Part shown: one piece after another, positions 16,429 to 27,863 of the stretch
Numbering within the stretch: the first letter of the stretch is position 1
Layout of the letters: every line of letters begins with the position of its first letter
Assembly (NCBI RefSeq): GCF_014252435.1
Contig: NZ_CP059220.1
Span: 434,001 to 498,000 of the forward strand
Length of the DNA stretch: 64,000 bases
Direction: 5' to 3'
DNA from: Blattabacterium cuenoti
Lineage (GTDB): Bacteria; Bacteroidota; Bacteroidia; Flavobacteriales; Blattabacteriaceae
Notes under the pieces: generated by a model
Databases searched by the model: none
What the model saw: the letters and a program-made list of their open reading frames with translations, nothing else
What the model was told of the DNA's origin: nothing
Translations under genes and position numbers: made by a program

Positions 16429-17982
16429 TTATTCGTTTTTTTTTTCATCATCATAATTAGGATCTAATTCATGTAATTTTTCTTGAGGATTATCATTTTC
16501 ATGAGGAGGTATATAAAAACTTGGTTCTTTGTTGATAACATTTTCTTCATAATCTTTTTCCCAAACTGAAAGAACATGTTTTTTTTCTTTTATATTATCA
16601 AATCTTGATTGATGACTAATAAATTTTAATCGAAATTTATCTAATTTACCATTTCTATGTTTGGCTATAATGATTTCCGATTCTCCCATACAAGAACTAT
16701 TTTCATCGTATGAATCCCATGTTTTAAATCCATAATATTCCGGTCTATAAATAAATAAAACTATATCTGCATCTTGTTCTATCGATCCAGATTCTCTTAA
16801 ATCAGAAAGTAAAGGTCTTTTATTTCCTCCTCTGACTTCTACAGCTCTTGATAATTGTGATAAAGCTATAATTGGAATATCCAGTTCTTTAGCTATCGAT
16901 TTTAAACTTCTAGATATGATAGATATTTCTTGTTCTCTATTTTGTAATTTAGAAAAATGAGGATTAGCATTCATCAATTGCATATAATCTATAAATATTA
17001 ATTTTACTCCATATCTAGATACTAAACGACGACATTTTGCACGAAAATGAAATATAGATAAAGAAGGAGTATCATCAACAAATAAAGGTGATTTTTTTAA
17101 TTGATTTGTTTTATGCATTAAGATATCCCAATCTTCTTTAGATAAAATAGCTTTTTGCAGATTTTCCAAAGGAATACGTGTATCTGATGAAATTAATTTT
17201 GTAATCAATTGAGTAGAAGACATTTCAATTGAAAATATCATAACAGGAATTTGTTGTTCAATTACAATATCGTTAACCATAGATAACATGAATGTAGTCT
17301 TACCCATTCCAGGTCTAGATGCTAATACAATTAAGTCAGAATTTTGCCACCCGGATGTTAGATCATCTAATTTATGAAAACCAGTAGAAATACCACTTAT
17401 TCCATTTTTCTTTACACTTTTGATTTTATCGATGACATTTGTTATAATGTTTGGAATGGTTTCAATTTTTTTCTTCATCAAAAATTGTTGATTCAAGTCA
17501 AAAATTTTTGATTCCGCTAAATCTAACAGATCCAAAATATCTATATTTTCTTCATAACATTTATTGGATATTTCGGAAGAAATAGAAATCAATTTTCTTA
17601 AAAGAAATTTTTGAATAATAATATGACTATGATACTCTATATGTGCAGAAGAAATAACTTTTTGAGTTAATTCTATTAAATAAATCTCTCCACCTATCCA
17701 TTTTAATTTATCTATTTTTTTCAGTTCGTTTGTTACAGTAAACAAATCTATTGGATTAGATTCTTGATATAATCTATATATAACGTTATAGATAATTTGA
17801 TGTTTTTGATTATAAAATACTTCAGGAGAAAGCATTTCGATCACTTCATCTAATCCATTTTTATCGATCATGATAGCTCCTAATATAGCTTGTTCTATTT
17901 CTAATGATTGAGGCGGTAGTTTGATTTTGATATTATCATCTTCAATATTGTTTTTAAAATATGTGTTATAATTTTTTTTCAT
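16429..17982 (-). CDS. dnaB: Replicative DNA helicase DnaB
   Basis: DnaB is the hexameric helicase that unwinds DNA at the replication fork. The 517-residue product has the N-terminal helical domain (PPQSLEIEQAILGAIMID, about 22-40), a linker helix, and the RecA-like domain with Walker A ASRPGMGKTT (about 222-231), Walker B LIFIDYMQLM, ALSQLSRAVEVR and the arginine-finger region DLRESGSIEQDAD. The polar tail after about 490 is poorly conserved. It lies 9 bases from accA on the same strand. Confidence 0.97.
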   Translation of the reverse strand: MKKNYNTYFKNNIEDDNIKIKLPPQSLEIEQAILGAIMIDKNGLDEVIEMLSPEVFYNQKHQIIYNVIYRLYQESNPIDLFTVTNELKKIDKLKWIGGEIYLIELTQKVISSAHIEYHSHIIIQKFLLRKLISISSEISNKCYEENIDILDLLDLAESKIFDLNQQFLMKKKIETIPNIITNVIDKIKSVKKNGISGISTGFHKLDDLTSGWQNSDLIVLASRPGMGKTTFMLSMVNDIVIEQQIPVMIFSIEMSSTQLITKLISSDTRIPLENLQKAILSKEDWDILMHKTNQLKKSPLFVDDTPSLSIFHFRAKCRRLVSRYGVKLIFIDYMQLMNANPHFSKLQNREQEISIISRSLKSIAKELDIPIIALSQLSRAVEVRGGNKRPLLSDLRESGSIEQDADIVLFIYRPEYYGFKTWDSYDENSSCMGESEIIIAKHRNGKLDKFRLKFISHQSRFDNIKEKKHVLSVWEKDYEENVINKEPSFYIPPHENDNPQEKLHELDPNYDDEKKNE

Positions 17983-17991
17983 AAAAAAATG

Positions 17992-18951
17992 TTAATTTTC
18001 ATCAAAAGAACCTATAGAAATATATTTATTTTTTCGATTTCGAATTAATAATTCAATATCAATCTTAGATAATTCTTTATAATTATGAATTATATATTCT
18101 TGAACAGACATAAAAGCTTCTTTTGGATGAAAATGTGCTCCACCTAAAGGTTCTTGAATAATATCATCTATCAGACCTAATTTATGTAGATCTTTTGCTG
18201 TTAGTTTTAATGATTCGGCTAATTTTTCTTTTTTTTTCCAATTATTCCACAATATTGTAGAACAACTTTCTGGTGAAATAACTGAATACCAAGAATTTTC
18301 CATCATTGAAATTTTATCTCCTATTCCAATACCTAATGCTCCACCACTAGCTCCTTCTCCAATAACTAATACGATAATAGGAACATTTAAATACATCATC
18401 CTATAAATATTCTGACCAATAGCTTCACCCTGACCTCTTTCCTCTGCTTCAATACCAGGATACGCTCCTGGAGTATCAACAAAAGTAACAATCGGCTTCC
18501 TAAATTTTTCAGCTAAATTCATCAGACGTAAAGCTTTTCTATAGCCTTCTGGATTTGGCATTCCAAATCTTCTGTATTTCCTATCTTGAATATTTCTTCC
18601 TTTTTGAGTTCCGATTAACATAAACGTCATCCCTCTTATCTTACCAAAACCACCTACTATTGCTTTATCGTCTCCAATCAAACGATCTCCATGTAATTCA
18701 ATAAATGATTTTTTTTCCGTTATAGATTGGATATAATCTAAGGTATATGGACGATTTGGATGCCTAGATAATTGAACTCTCTGCCATGGAGTTAAATTAC
18801 TATGCAATTTTTTAATAGTTTCTTTCAATTTCAATTGTAATTGAATGCATATATCTTTCATATTAACTCCACTATTTTTTTCTATAAGTAAACAATTAAT
18901 ATATTGATTATGAATATCTTGTATAGGTTTTTCGAATTCTAAATACTCCAT
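17992..18951 (-). CDS. accA: Acetyl-CoA carboxylase carboxyltransferase alpha subunit
   Basis: AccA, with AccD, transfers the carboxyl group from biotin to acetyl-CoA, the first step of fatty acid synthesis. From the ATG at 18951 (MEYLEFEKPI) the product has about 319 residues. Conserved blocks include WQRVQLSRHPNRPYTLDY, GTQKGRN, FVDTPGAYPGIEAEERGQ, IGEGASGGALGIG and SPESCSTILW. A TTG six codons upstream is in frame but overlaps sdhB and is not needed. The other acc subunits are not in the window. Confidence 0.96.
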   Translation of the reverse strand: MEYLEFEKPIQDIHNQYINCLLIEKNSGVNMKDICIQLQLKLKETIKKLHSNLTPWQRVQLSRHPNRPYTLDYIQSITEKKSFIELHGDRLIGDDKAIVGGFGKIRGMTFMLIGTQKGRNIQDRKYRRFGMPNPEGYRKALRLMNLAEKFRKPIVTFVDTPGAYPGIEAEERGQGEAIGQNIYRMMYLNVPIIVLVIGEGASGGALGIGIGDKISMMENSWYSVISPESCSTILWNNWKKKEKLAESLKLTAKDLHKLGLIDDIIQEPLGGAHFHPKEAFMSVQEYIIHNYKELSKIDIELLIRNRKNKYISIGSFDEN

Positions 18952-18965
18952 AATATGAATAATAA

Positions 18966-19721
18966 TCAAATAAATGAATTAATATATTCTTTATTAAGAA
19001 TAGAAATATATTCAGTAGATATTCCTTTTGGACATTCCACTTCACAAGATTTTGTATTTGTACATGAACCAAATCCTTCTTTTTCCATTCTATTAACCAT
19101 ATTCAATACTCTTTTTTTTCTTTCAACTATACCTTGTGGTAAAAAAGAAAATTGGGATACTTTTGCAGATACAAATAGCATAGCAGATCTATTTTTACAT
19201 ACAGCGACACATGCTCCACATCCAATACATGAAGAAGCATCAAAAGCTTTTTCTGATTGATTTTTAGGTATCGGAATAATATTTCCATCTATTGTTTTTC
19301 CAAATGTATTTACAGATATAAAACCTCCAGAAATCATTATTCTATCAAAAGAAGATCGATCTACTATAAGATCTTTTATGATTGGAAAAGAAAATGCTCT
19401 CCATGGTTCTATATATATAGTAATTCCATTTCGAAAACTACGCATATGTAATTGACAAGTAGTAGTTAAATATTCAGGTCCATGTGCTCTTCCATTTATA
19501 TATAATGAACACATTCCACAAATACCTTCTCTGCAATCATGATCAAACGATATAGGTGTATCTTTTTTATTGCATATAATTTGATTATTTAAAATATCTA
19601 ACATCTCTAAAAAAGAACTATCAGGAGAAACATTTTGTATTTTGTAAGTTTTAAAAAAACCTTTTTCCTTATTGTTTTTTTGTCGCCAAATTTTTAATTT
19701 GAAATTAAGGAAATGATTCAT
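18966..19721 (-). CDS. sdhB: Succinate dehydrogenase / fumarate reductase iron-sulfur subunit
   Basis: SdhB passes electrons from the flavoprotein to the membrane quinone site through three Fe-S clusters. The 251-residue product has the [2Fe-2S] ligands in CREGICGMCSLYINGR (about 64-79), and C-terminal cluster motifs CIGCGACVAVC and CTNTKSCEVECPKGI. It is the third gene of sdhC-sdhA-sdhB on the minus strand, 25 bases after sdhA. Confidence 0.96.
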   Translation of the reverse strand: MNHFLNFKLKIWRQKNNKEKGFFKTYKIQNVSPDSSFLEMLDILNNQIICNKKDTPISFDHDCREGICGMCSLYINGRAHGPEYLTTTCQLHMRSFRNGITIYIEPWRAFSFPIIKDLIVDRSSFDRIMISGGFISVNTFGKTIDGNIIPIPKNQSEKAFDASSCIGCGACVAVCKNRSAMLFVSAKVSQFSFLPQGIVERKKRVLNMVNRMEKEGFGSCTNTKSCEVECPKGISTEYISILNKEYINSFI

Positions 19722-19746
19722 AATTTGAAAATTTTATTCTACTTTT

Positions 19747-21780
19747 TTATTTATAAGATCGAATTTCTACGTCTACAAAATTAAAAATTAACTTTTCTTT
19801 ATACATAATTTCCTGATATATTGGTTTCCCTTTTTGATAGTTCCACATAGAAACATACTGATATTTTTGATCGTTACGAAGTGCTTCTCCTTCTTTGGTT
19901 TGATATTCTTCTCGGAAGTGACTTCCACAAGATTCTTCTCTATTTAAAGCGTCCATAGCAATCAATTCACCTAATTCTAAAAAATCGGAAATACGCATAG
20001 ATTTTTCTAATTCTGTATTCATTCCTTCTTCTATTCTACCAGGTACAAAAATACTTTTCCAAAATTCTTCACGTAGATTTTGTATTTCTTTTATAGATTT
20101 TAGTAATCCTACATAATTTCTACTCATACCAATATATTTCCACATAATTTCTCCAAGTTTTTTATGATAAAAATCCGATGGATAAACCTTTCCTGAATTT
20201 TTATTTTGAAGAATTTTATTAATTTTATATCTTACTTCTTGTTCTGATTTATCAAATTCTTTATGTTTGATAGATATTTTATTTTCCAATACGGATCCAA
20301 CATATTTAGATAAGTAATCAGATATAGTATATGGTAATATAAAATAACCATCAGCTAATCCTTGCATTAAAGCAGAAGCTCCAAGTCTATTAGATCCATG
20401 GTCTGAAAAATTGGCTTCTCCTATAACAAAACATCCAGGAATAGATGACATTAAATTATAGTCTACCCATAAACCTCCCATAGTATAATGTACTGCAGGA
20501 TAAATTTTCATAGGGGTTTCATATGGATTCATATTGGTTATTTTTTGATACATATGAAATAAATTTCCATATTTAGATTTTATAGTTTTTTTTCCCAAAT
20601 CTTGTATAAAAGATGAATCTGGTTTGTTGATTCCAAGTTCATTTGACTTCTCTATTCCATAATTATTTATAGAATACTTAAAATCTAAAAATACTCCTTC
20701 ATTTTTTTCATTATTTTCAATTCCAAAACCTTGATCACACCTTTCTTTTGATGCTCTAGAAGCAACATCTCTTGGAACCAGATTTCCAAATGAAGGATAT
20801 CTTCTTTCTAAGAAAAAATCTCGATCTTTTTCACTTATATGTTCAGGATCTATTTTTCCACTTCGTATGTTCATTGCATCTTCTAATTTTTTAGGGACCC
20901 AAATTCGACCATCATTCCTTAATGACTCAGACATTAAGGTTAATTTAGACTGATAGGAACCTTTAATTGGAATACAAGTAGGATGTATTTGTGTAAAACA
21001 AGGATTAGAAAATAAACCGCCTTTCTTATGAACATTCCATATTGCACTAGCATTAGATCCCATTGCATTAGTAGATAAAAAAAATACATTTCCATAACCT
21101 CCTGATGCAATAACGACTGCATGAGCTACATGTCTTTCTATATCACCATTAATTAAGTTCCTTGTTATCACACCTCGAGCAACTCCATTTATAATAACTA
21201 AATCAAGCATTTCGTGACGAGTGTACATTTTTATTCTCCCTTTACCTATTTGTCTTGACATTGCAGAATAACAAGCTAATAATAATTGTTGACCTGTTTG
21301 TCCTTTTGCATAAAAAGTTCTAGAGACTTTGGTTCCACCAAATGATCTAGTTTCTAAATAACCAGCATAATCGCGAGCAAATGGAACACCTTGAGCTACA
21401 CATTGATCAATAATACTAGAAGATATTTCTGATAAACGATAAACATTAGATTCTCTAGATCTATAATCTCCACCTTTTATTGTATCATAAAATAATTGAT
21501 AAATAGAATCATTATCTCCCCTATAATTTTTAGATGCATTAATTCCTCCCTGAGCTGCTACAGAATGAGCTCTTCTAGGTGAATCTTGGTAACAAAAAGT
21601 TGTAACTTGATACCCTAACTCAGATAAAGAAGCTGAAGCAGAACCTCCAGCTAATCCAGAACCAATAACGATAATTTTAATATTGGATCTATTGTTAGGT
21701 GATATTAAATTCAAAGTAGATTTATGATTTTTCCATTTATCCACTAATGTTCCTTTTGGTATTTTTGAATTGATTTTCAT
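19747..21780 (-). CDS. sdhA: Succinate dehydrogenase / fumarate reductase flavoprotein subunit
   Basis: SdhA oxidises succinate to fumarate with covalently bound FAD. The 677-residue product has the dinucleotide motif [15 protein letters not shown] (about 36-50), the FAD-attachment element [14 protein letters not shown] whose His carries the flavin, KGGDYRSRE, and the active-site HPTCIPIKG and [12 protein letters not shown] regions. It is slightly longer than the E. coli enzyme and resembles the B. subtilis/Bacteroidetes type with a single cytochrome b subunit. Between sdhC and sdhB. Confidence 0.97.
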   Translation of the reverse strand: MKINSKIPKGTLVDKWKNHKSTLNLISPNNRSNIKIIVIGSGLAGGSASASLSELGYQVTTFCYQDSPRRAHSVAAQGGINASKNYRGDNDSIYQLFYDTIKGGDYRSRESNVYRLSEISSSIIDQCVAQGVPFARDYAGYLETRSFGGTKVSRTFYAKGQTGQQLLLACYSAMSRQIGKGRIKMYTRHEMLDLVIINGVARGVITRNLINGDIERHVAHAVVIASGGYGNVFFLSTNAMGSNASAIWNVHKKGGLFSNPCFTQIHPTCIPIKGSYQSKLTLMSESLRNDGRIWVPKKLEDAMNIRSGKIDPEHISEKDRDFFLERRYPSFGNLVPRDVASRASKERCDQGFGIENNEKNEGVFLDFKYSINNYGIEKSNELGINKPDSSFIQDLGKKTIKSKYGNLFHMYQKITNMNPYETPMKIYPAVHYTMGGLWVDYNLMSSIPGCFVIGEANFSDHGSNRLGASALMQGLADGYFILPYTISDYLSKYVGSVLENKISIKHKEFDKSEQEVRYKINKILQNKNSGKVYPSDFYHKKLGEIMWKYIGMSRNYVGLLKSIKEIQNLREEFWKSIFVPGRIEEGMNTELEKSMRISDFLELGELIAMDALNREESCGSHFREEYQTKEGEALRNDQKYQYVSMWNYQKGKPIYQEIMYKEKLIFNFVDVEIRSYK

Positions 21781-21809
21781 TATTTTTTTTATTTTAAAAT
21801 TTAAAAAAA

Positions 21810-22466
21810 CTATTGATTATTAAAAAAAAACCAAATAGCAATAATGGAAAAACCAGAACAAATAGTCCAAAAATAGAAAAAGCTTAATTTTTGTATCCAG
21901 ATTAATCTTTTTTTATTAGATAAACCTAAAGATTGAAAAGCAGATTGAAATCCATGATTTAAATGAAATCCTAAAATCACAAAAGAAAATACATATATAA
22001 ATGTATAAAAAGGATTTTTAAATAAATTTATAACTAATTTATAATCCGATATATTATTTCGATTGGAAGAGTATTTCATAGGTATCATAAAATTTATTAA
22101 ATGTAATATTAAAAAGCACAAAATTAAAATACCCGTGTATATCATTGTTCTACTACTCAATGTAGATGTTTTACAAGATGCATCAACGGCATAATCAACT
22201 TTTCCTTTTTTATGATTGTTTTGAATATGTAAATAAATACCTATTAACATATGGATAATAAATCCTAAAGCAAGAACATATTCCATGAATCGGATGAAAA
22301 TATTTTTTCTCATGAAAACAACTGCATGATTAAAAGATTGTTCTCCAAAAAACAAAAATAAGTTAACAGTTAGATGCAATGATAAAAAAATCATGAGAAA
22401 TATACCACTCATAGCCATAACTACTTTTTTCCCAATAGAATGTCGAAAAAAATTAAAATACCCCAC
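21810..22466 (-). CDS. sdhC: Succinate dehydrogenase cytochrome b subunit
   Basis: This is the single membrane anchor of the Bacteroidetes-type complex II; it would bind heme and menaquinone. The 218-residue protein has five hydrophobic segments (about 13-37, 58-82, 107-130, 148-170, 188-212) with His residues in them (for example [26 protein letters not shown]) that could ligate heme. The start is a GTG at 22466; no ATG lies in frame upstream before the iscS stop. First gene of sdhCAB. Confidence 0.93.
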   Translation of the reverse strand: MGYFNFFRHSIGKKVVMAMSGIFLMIFLSLHLTVNLFLFFGEQSFNHAVVFMRKNIFIRFMEYVLALGFIIHMLIGIYLHIQNNHKKGKVDYAVDASCKTSTLSSRTMIYTGILILCFLILHLINFMIPMKYSSNRNNISDYKLVINLFKNPFYTFIYVFSFVILGFHLNHGFQSAFQSLGLSNKKRLIWIQKLSFFYFWTICSGFSIIAIWFFFNNQ

Positions 22467-22510
22467 CTGATAATATTCTTTAAGGATAAAGATAAAACAT
22501 TTAACATATA

Positions 22511-23674
22511 TTATAAAACGTTTTTTTGTTTTATTATCTTTTTTAAAGAATGTATAAGCAAGTCTATATCTTTTTTTTCATTAAAAAAACCCAAAGAAAT
22601 TCTTATAGGCATCATTTTTTTTAACAATTCATGATTTGTAATTGATTGAATAACATGAGACGATTTTGTTCCTTGTATACAAGTACTTCCTTTCGAAATA
22701 GAAATTCCCATGATATCCAAACGAAAATATAAAAGATGATCCATTACTGGAAATAGTAAATTTATTATGGAAAATACACTTTTTTTAGTATCGAATGATA
22801 ATCCATTAAATAGAATATTTGGAATATGTTCCTTTAATTTTGATATACAATATAGTTTCAATTTTTGCATTTTTTTTTTATAATTCAAGTAATGATCAAT
22901 AGATAATTCTATTGCTTTTGCCATTCCTACTATTCCATATATATTTTCCGTTCCTGAACGAATTCCATGTTCTTGTGATCCACCAATTATAAAAGATTTG
23001 ATATTTTTCAATAAATTTTTTCTTATAAAAATAAAACCAATACCTTTTGGTCCATAAATTTTATGTGCACTGACAGTTGCAAAATCAAATAATAACGATT
23101 TGACATTAATTGGTATATTACCTATAGCCTGAATAGCATCTGAATGAAAATATGCATTATATTTTTTGCATATTTCAATTACTTTTTTTATTTCGAGAAT
23201 ATTCCCAATTTCATTATTAACATACATTAAACTAACAAGAACTTTTTTTGAAGAAAATTTGTTTAGAATATTCTCCATGTGATTTAAATCATGAATTCCT
23301 TTTTTATCAAAAGAAATAAAACTAACAGATATTTTATCTTTATGATATAAATCTAATATTGTTTTTAAAACTGAAAAATGTTCTAATTTAGAAGTAATAA
23401 TATGTTCAACTTTTAAATCTGAAATAGCAACTTGAATTGCAAGATTATTTCCCTCTGTTCCTCCAGAAGTGAAAATAATTTCGGAAGGATCTGCATGGAT
23501 GATATTTGCTATACAAATTCTAGATTCTTCTATAATAGAACGAGATTTTCTTCCATAATGATGTTGTATGGAAGATGGATTTCCAAATGAATATCTTAAA
23601 ACATTCACCATAGATTTTATAACTTCATCTTTGATGGGTGTAGTAGAAGCATTATCCAAATAAACTCGTTTCAT
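22511..23674 (-). CDS. Cysteine desulfurase (NifS/IscS family)
   Basis: The enzyme takes sulfur from cysteine via a persulfide, using PLP, for Fe-S clusters and tRNA thiolation. The 387-residue product opens with VYLDNASTTPIKDEV; FTSGGTEGNN is the PLP phosphate region, SAHKIYGPKG holds the Schiff-base Lys205, and GISISKGSTCIQG the catalytic Cys332. It fits the NifS/IscS group rather than SufS, although the Fe-S partner visible in this window is SufE (60039). Function in thiolation versus cluster assembly cannot be told. It lies 44 bases before sdhC. Confidence 0.92.
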   Translation of the reverse strand: MKRVYLDNASTTPIKDEVIKSMVNVLRYSFGNPSSIQHHYGRKSRSIIEESRICIANIIHADPSEIIFTSGGTEGNNLAIQVAISDLKVEHIITSKLEHFSVLKTILDLYHKDKISVSFISFDKKGIHDLNHMENILNKFSSKKVLVSLMYVNNEIGNILEIKKVIEICKKYNAYFHSDAIQAIGNIPINVKSLLFDFATVSAHKIYGPKGIGFIFIRKNLLKNIKSFIIGGSQEHGIRSGTENIYGIVGMAKAIELSIDHYLNYKKKMQKLKLYCISKLKEHIPNILFNGLSFDTKKSVFSIINLLFPVMDHLLYFRLDIMGISISKGSTCIQGTKSSHVIQSITNHELLKKMMPIRISLGFFNEKKDIDLLIHSLKKIIKQKNVL

Positions 23675-23853
23675 TCATATTAATTATTAGTATACAAATA
23701 TATAAATCATAAAATAAAATTGTATTTTTCTTATATAAACAGATTTCTTTTTCTATTTTAGATATTGATTTTTTATTATATTTTTTTCAAAAAAATATCA
23801 TTTTAAAAATGTGATGAAAATGTTTATTTTATTTTTATTTAAATTGAGTAAAC

Positions 23854-25425
23854 ATGAAAATAAATGATGGATTTCCACTATTAATGGGGTTTTTTATCGG
23901 AATTATTATTTTTTATTTATTTGGAAAAAAATTCATATTAAGGAAATATATTCAATTATTAAAGAAAGCACATATTCAAGCAAAACATATTATAAATAAA
24001 ACAGGAAAAGAATGTGATCTGTTTAAGAAAAAAAAAATAATTCAAATAAAAAAAAAACTTTCGGAATTAAAATCAAAACATGACAAGGAAATTGAAATAA
24101 AAGAACGAAGAATTATTAATATAGAAAAAAATATAAAAAAGAAAGAAGATAGACTATCTAAAGAAATAGAAATTTATTTTAAAAAAAATCATCGGTTGGA
24201 ATCACAAATATATGTCTATGAAAAAAATAAAAAAAATATTCAAAAAAGACAAAAAGAATTAAAAAAAATGTACTTTAAACAAGTAGAATTACTTGAAAAA
24301 ATATCGAGATATTCTTCAGAAGAAGCAAAAAAACAATTGATTGAAATTTTTCAAGAAGAAGCAAAAAAAAAAGCACAATCTTCTATACAAAATATTATAG
24401 AAGAAATACAACTTACTGCAAAAGAGAAAGCTCAAAAAATCATTATACAATCTATACAAAGAATAGGAACAGAAAAAGCAGTGGAAAATGCTGTATCTAC
24501 TTTTAGTATAGAATCAGATGATATTAAAGGTAGGATTATAGGAAGAGAAGGTAGAAATATAAGAGCTTTAGAAAAAGCAACTGGAGTAGAAATTATTGTG
24601 GACGATACACCTGACACAGTTCTTTTATCTTGTTTTAATCCCATACGTAGAGAAATTGCAAGATTATCACTTCAAAAATTGGTGATAGATGGACGAATTC
24701 ATCCAGCAAGAATTGAAGAAGTAGTAAAAAAAACGGAAGAACAAATTGAAGCAGAAATTATGAATATAGGAAAAAAAAATATCCTAGATTTAGGAATTCA
24801 TGGAATGCATCCAGAATTAATAAAAAATATAGGAAAAATGAAATATCGTTTTTCTTATGGTCAAAATTTATTGGAACATTCTCGAGAGGTATCCCATTTA
24901 TCTTCTATATTAGCATCAGAATTAGGATTAAATATAAAATATGCAAAACGTGCCGGTTTACTACATGATATAGGGAAAGTATCCGAAAATGAATCAGAAA
25001 ATCCACATGCCATTTTAGGTATGCAAATAGCAGAAAAATATGGAGAAAATGTATATGTGTGTAACGCAATAGGGTCCCATCATGATGAAATAGAAATGAA
25101 GTCACTTATATCACCTATTATACAAATATCCGATTCGATAAGTGGAGCTCGTCCGGGTGTTCGGAAAAATTCTTTTGAATCTTATTTAAAAAGATTAAAA
25201 AATTTGGAAGATATTGCTCATAGTTTTGAAGGAGTCAATAAAGCATTTGCAATGCAAGCAGGTAGAGAACTTAGAGTAATTGTAGAAAGTGAAAAAATTA
25301 ATGATCAAAAAACTTTAGAACTATCTTATGATATAACAGAAAGAATCAAAAATGAAATGACTTATCCAGGACAAATAAAAGTAACAGTAATTAGAGAAAT
25401 TAGAGCTGTTCAAATTGCTAAATAA
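23854..25425 (+). CDS. rny: Ribonuclease Y
   Basis: RNase Y is a membrane-anchored endoribonuclease that initiates mRNA decay. The 523-residue protein has an N-terminal transmembrane helix (about 8-25), a long Lys/Glu-rich coiled coil (to about 200), a KH domain ([20 protein letters not shown], about 226-245), and an HD domain with [10 protein letters not shown] and GSHHDE. It ends with the typical [18 protein letters not shown]. It is followed after 6 bases by the deoxyhypusine-synthase-like gene. Confidence 0.96.
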   Translation: MKINDGFPLLMGFFIGIIIFYLFGKKFILRKYIQLLKKAHIQAKHIINKTGKECDLFKKKKIIQIKKKLSELKSKHDKEIEIKERRIINIEKNIKKKEDRLSKEIEIYFKKNHRLESQIYVYEKNKKNIQKRQKELKKMYFKQVELLEKISRYSSEEAKKQLIEIFQEEAKKKAQSSIQNIIEEIQLTAKEKAQKIIIQSIQRIGTEKAVENAVSTFSIESDDIKGRIIGREGRNIRALEKATGVEIIVDDTPDTVLLSCFNPIRREIARLSLQKLVIDGRIHPARIEEVVKKTEEQIEAEIMNIGKKNILDLGIHGMHPELIKNIGKMKYRFSYGQNLLEHSREVSHLSSILASELGLNIKYAKRAGLLHDIGKVSENESENPHAILGMQIAEKYGENVYVCNAIGSHHDEIEMKSLISPIIQISDSISGARPGVRKNSFESYLKRLKNLEDIAHSFEGVNKAFAMQAGRELRVIVESEKINDQKTLELSYDITERIKNEMTYPGQIKVTVIREIRAVQIAK

Positions 25426-25431
25426 AGAATT

Positions 25432-26406
25432 ATGAAAAATTATTCTATCACTTCTTTTATTGAAAAATATTTTTTACATTTTAATGCTTTAACATTATCA
25501 AACGCTGCTAAAGCGTATGATCTTCATATTAAAAAAAATGGAAAAATGATGATTACTATAGCAGGAGCTATGAGTACAGCTGAATTAGGAAAAATTTTTG
25601 CTGAAATGATTCGAAAAAATAAAGTACATATTATATCTTGTACTGGAGCAAATTTAGAAGAAGATATTTTAAATTTAATATCCCATTCCCATTATATCAA
25701 TGTTCCAAATTATAGAGAACTTACTCCTAACGATGAGAAAACATTTTTGAAAACAGGATATAATAGAATTACAGATACTTGTATTCCAGAAAATTATGCT
25801 TTTAACAAGTTACAAAAACTAATATTTCCAATATGGAAAAGAGCTAAAACAAAAATTGCACGTTATTTTCCACATGAATATATTTATCAACTTTTATTAG
25901 AAGAAGGGTTAAAACCATATTACGATATTAATTCAAAAGATAGTTGGGTGTTAGCTGCTGCAAAAAAGAATATTCCATTAATAGTACCAGGATGGGAAGA
26001 TAGTACTCTAGGAAATATATACGCATCATATTGTATAAAAAATATATTACCTACATCTATTGTAAAAAATGGAATAGAATATATGATCTATTTAGCAAAA
26101 TGGTACCAACAAGAGTGTGTAAAACACAAAATAGGATTTTTTCAAATTGGGGGAGGTATATCCGGTGATTTTCCTATTTGTGTTGTACCTATGTTATCTC
26201 AAGATATGGGAATAGATTGGACACCATTTTGGTCTTATTTTTGTCAAATATCCGATTCCACCACTAGTTATGGATCTTATTCTGGAGCATCTCCTAATGA
26301 AAAAATCACTTGGGGTAAATTAGACGAACATACTCCTAAATTTATAATAGAATCGGATGCTACTATAGTTGCTCCATTAATCTTTGCATATGTATTAAAT
26401 ATGTAA
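25432..26406 (+). CDS. Deoxyhypusine synthase family protein
   Basis: The 324-residue product matches the deoxyhypusine/homospermidine synthase fold. Family members use NAD to cleave spermidine and attach its aminobutyl group to an enzyme lysine and then to an acceptor. Visible blocks are GAMSTAELG, CTGANLEEDI, VPGWEDSTLG and ITWGKLDEH. The Lys in that last block (Lys296) aligns with the catalytic Lys of eukaryotic deoxyhypusine synthase (SWGK). Bacteria have no eIF5A, so the substrate is unknown; a polyamine reaction such as homospermidine synthesis is possible. Related proteins occur in other Bacteroidetes. It sits between rny and lpdA. Confidence 0.88.
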   Translation: MKNYSITSFIEKYFLHFNALTLSNAAKAYDLHIKKNGKMMITIAGAMSTAELGKIFAEMIRKNKVHIISCTGANLEEDILNLISHSHYINVPNYRELTPNDEKTFLKTGYNRITDTCIPENYAFNKLQKLIFPIWKRAKTKIARYFPHEYIYQLLLEEGLKPYYDINSKDSWVLAAAKKNIPLIVPGWEDSTLGNIYASYCIKNILPTSIVKNGIEYMIYLAKWYQQECVKHKIGFFQIGGGISGDFPICVVPMLSQDMGIDWTPFWSYFCQISDSTTSYGSYSGASPNEKITWGKLDEHTPKFIIESDATIVAPLIFAYVLNM

Positions 26407-26434
26407 TTTTATCTATACAAAAAATTGAATTACT

Positions 26435-27862
26435 ATGAATCATTTAAAATCATATGATTTAGTTGTTATAGGATCTGGTCCTGGTGGATATGTTTCAGCT
26501 ATTCGTGCAAGTCAAAATGGACTTCGTACTGCATTGATAGAAAAATACAAAACATTAGGAGGCGCATGTTTAAATGTAGGATGTATTCCTTCTAAATCTT
26601 TATTAGATTCATCTAAATATTTTTTTTTAGCTCAAAAAGAATATCATCATCATGGTATATTTTTTGAAAAAATATTTTTTGATTTTCAAAAAATGATGAA
26701 TCGAAAAAATCAAATCATTAAACAAATTAATAACGGGATAAAATATTTAATGAAAAAAAATCGTATTGATTTGTTTCAAGGAATAGCAACTTTTAAAACA
26801 AAAAATATTCTATCTATAAGTGATACAACATCTTTTCAAGAAAAAGAACAAATAACGTTCCATAATTGTATTATTTCTACTGGATCTAAACCATCAAAAT
26901 TCCAAAATTTGAATTTTAATATTCATAATAAAATCATTTCATCTACAGATGCTCTTTATTTACATGAAATTCCTAAAAAATTAATAATAATTGGTGGAGG
27001 TGTTGTTGGTTTAGAAATAGGATCTATTTTTAGTAGATTAGGAAGTAAAATCATAATTATAGATTCTATGAATCAAATTATTTCAAATATGGATCAATCA
27101 TTAAGTAATGTATTAAAAACTATTCTTGAAAAATCTTTTATAAAAATTTATAATTCTTTATCCATATTGGATATAATTTCAGAAAATCCAAAAGAAATAT
27201 CGGTCATTTCTATAGATAAAAATGACAAAAAAAGGAAATTTACAGGAGACTATTGTCTAGTAGCAATAGGAAGGTCGCCATACACAAAAAACCTTGGATT
27301 AAAAAATATAGGAATTAAAACAAATTCTAAAGGATTTATAGTGGTTAATGATTTTCTACAATGTTCAATTAATAATATTTACGCAGTAGGAGATGTTATA
27401 GGAAAAAAAATGTTAGCACATAAAGCAGAAGAAGAAGGCATACACGCTGTAGAACATATATTAGGACAAAAACCTTGTAAAATAAATTATAATTTAATTC
27501 CTTCAGTTATTTATACTTATCCTGAAGTATCTAGTGTAGGTTTAACGGAAAATGAAGTAAAAAAACATAAAATAGAGCATAATATAGGAATATTTCCAAT
27601 GAAATTATTAGGTAGATCTCATTCTAGTGGATGTACAGATGGTTTTTTAAAAATGATATCTCATAAAAAAACGGATCAAATACTAGGAGTGCATATAATA
27701 GGTGAACATGCAAGTGATATGATCATGGAAGCAACTGTAGCAATGGAATTTTTTTCTTCATCTGAAGATATATTTAGAATAAGTCATCCACATCCTACTT
27801 TTAGTGAAGCATTTAAAGAATCTGCTTTATTGAATTTTGAACAACAATCTATTCATATGTAA
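26435..27862 (+). CDS. lpdA: Dihydrolipoamide dehydrogenase (E3)
   Basis: E3 reoxidises the lipoyl groups of pyruvate and 2-oxoglutarate dehydrogenase complexes. The 475-residue product has the FAD motif VIGSGPGGYVSAIRA (about 11-25), the redox disulfide GGACLNVGCIPSKS, the NAD motif IIGGGVVGLEIG (about 185-196), the AVGDV element, and the C-terminal interface HPHPTFSEA whose second His is the active-site base. It converges on ung with one base between stop codons. Confidence 0.96.
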   Translation: MNHLKSYDLVVIGSGPGGYVSAIRASQNGLRTALIEKYKTLGGACLNVGCIPSKSLLDSSKYFFLAQKEYHHHGIFFEKIFFDFQKMMNRKNQIIKQINNGIKYLMKKNRIDLFQGIATFKTKNILSISDTTSFQEKEQITFHNCIISTGSKPSKFQNLNFNIHNKIISSTDALYLHEIPKKLIIIGGGVVGLEIGSIFSRLGSKIIIIDSMNQIISNMDQSLSNVLKTILEKSFIKIYNSLSILDIISENPKEISVISIDKNDKKRKFTGDYCLVAIGRSPYTKNLGLKNIGIKTNSKGFIVVNDFLQCSINNIYAVGDVIGKKMLAHKAEEEGIHAVEHILGQKPCKINYNLIPSVIYTYPEVSSVGLTENEVKKHKIEHNIGIFPMKLLGRSHSSGCTDGFLKMISHKKTDQILGVHIIGEHASDMIMEATVAMEFFSSSEDIFRISHPHPTFSEAFKESALLNFEQQSIHM

Positions 27863-27863
27863 A

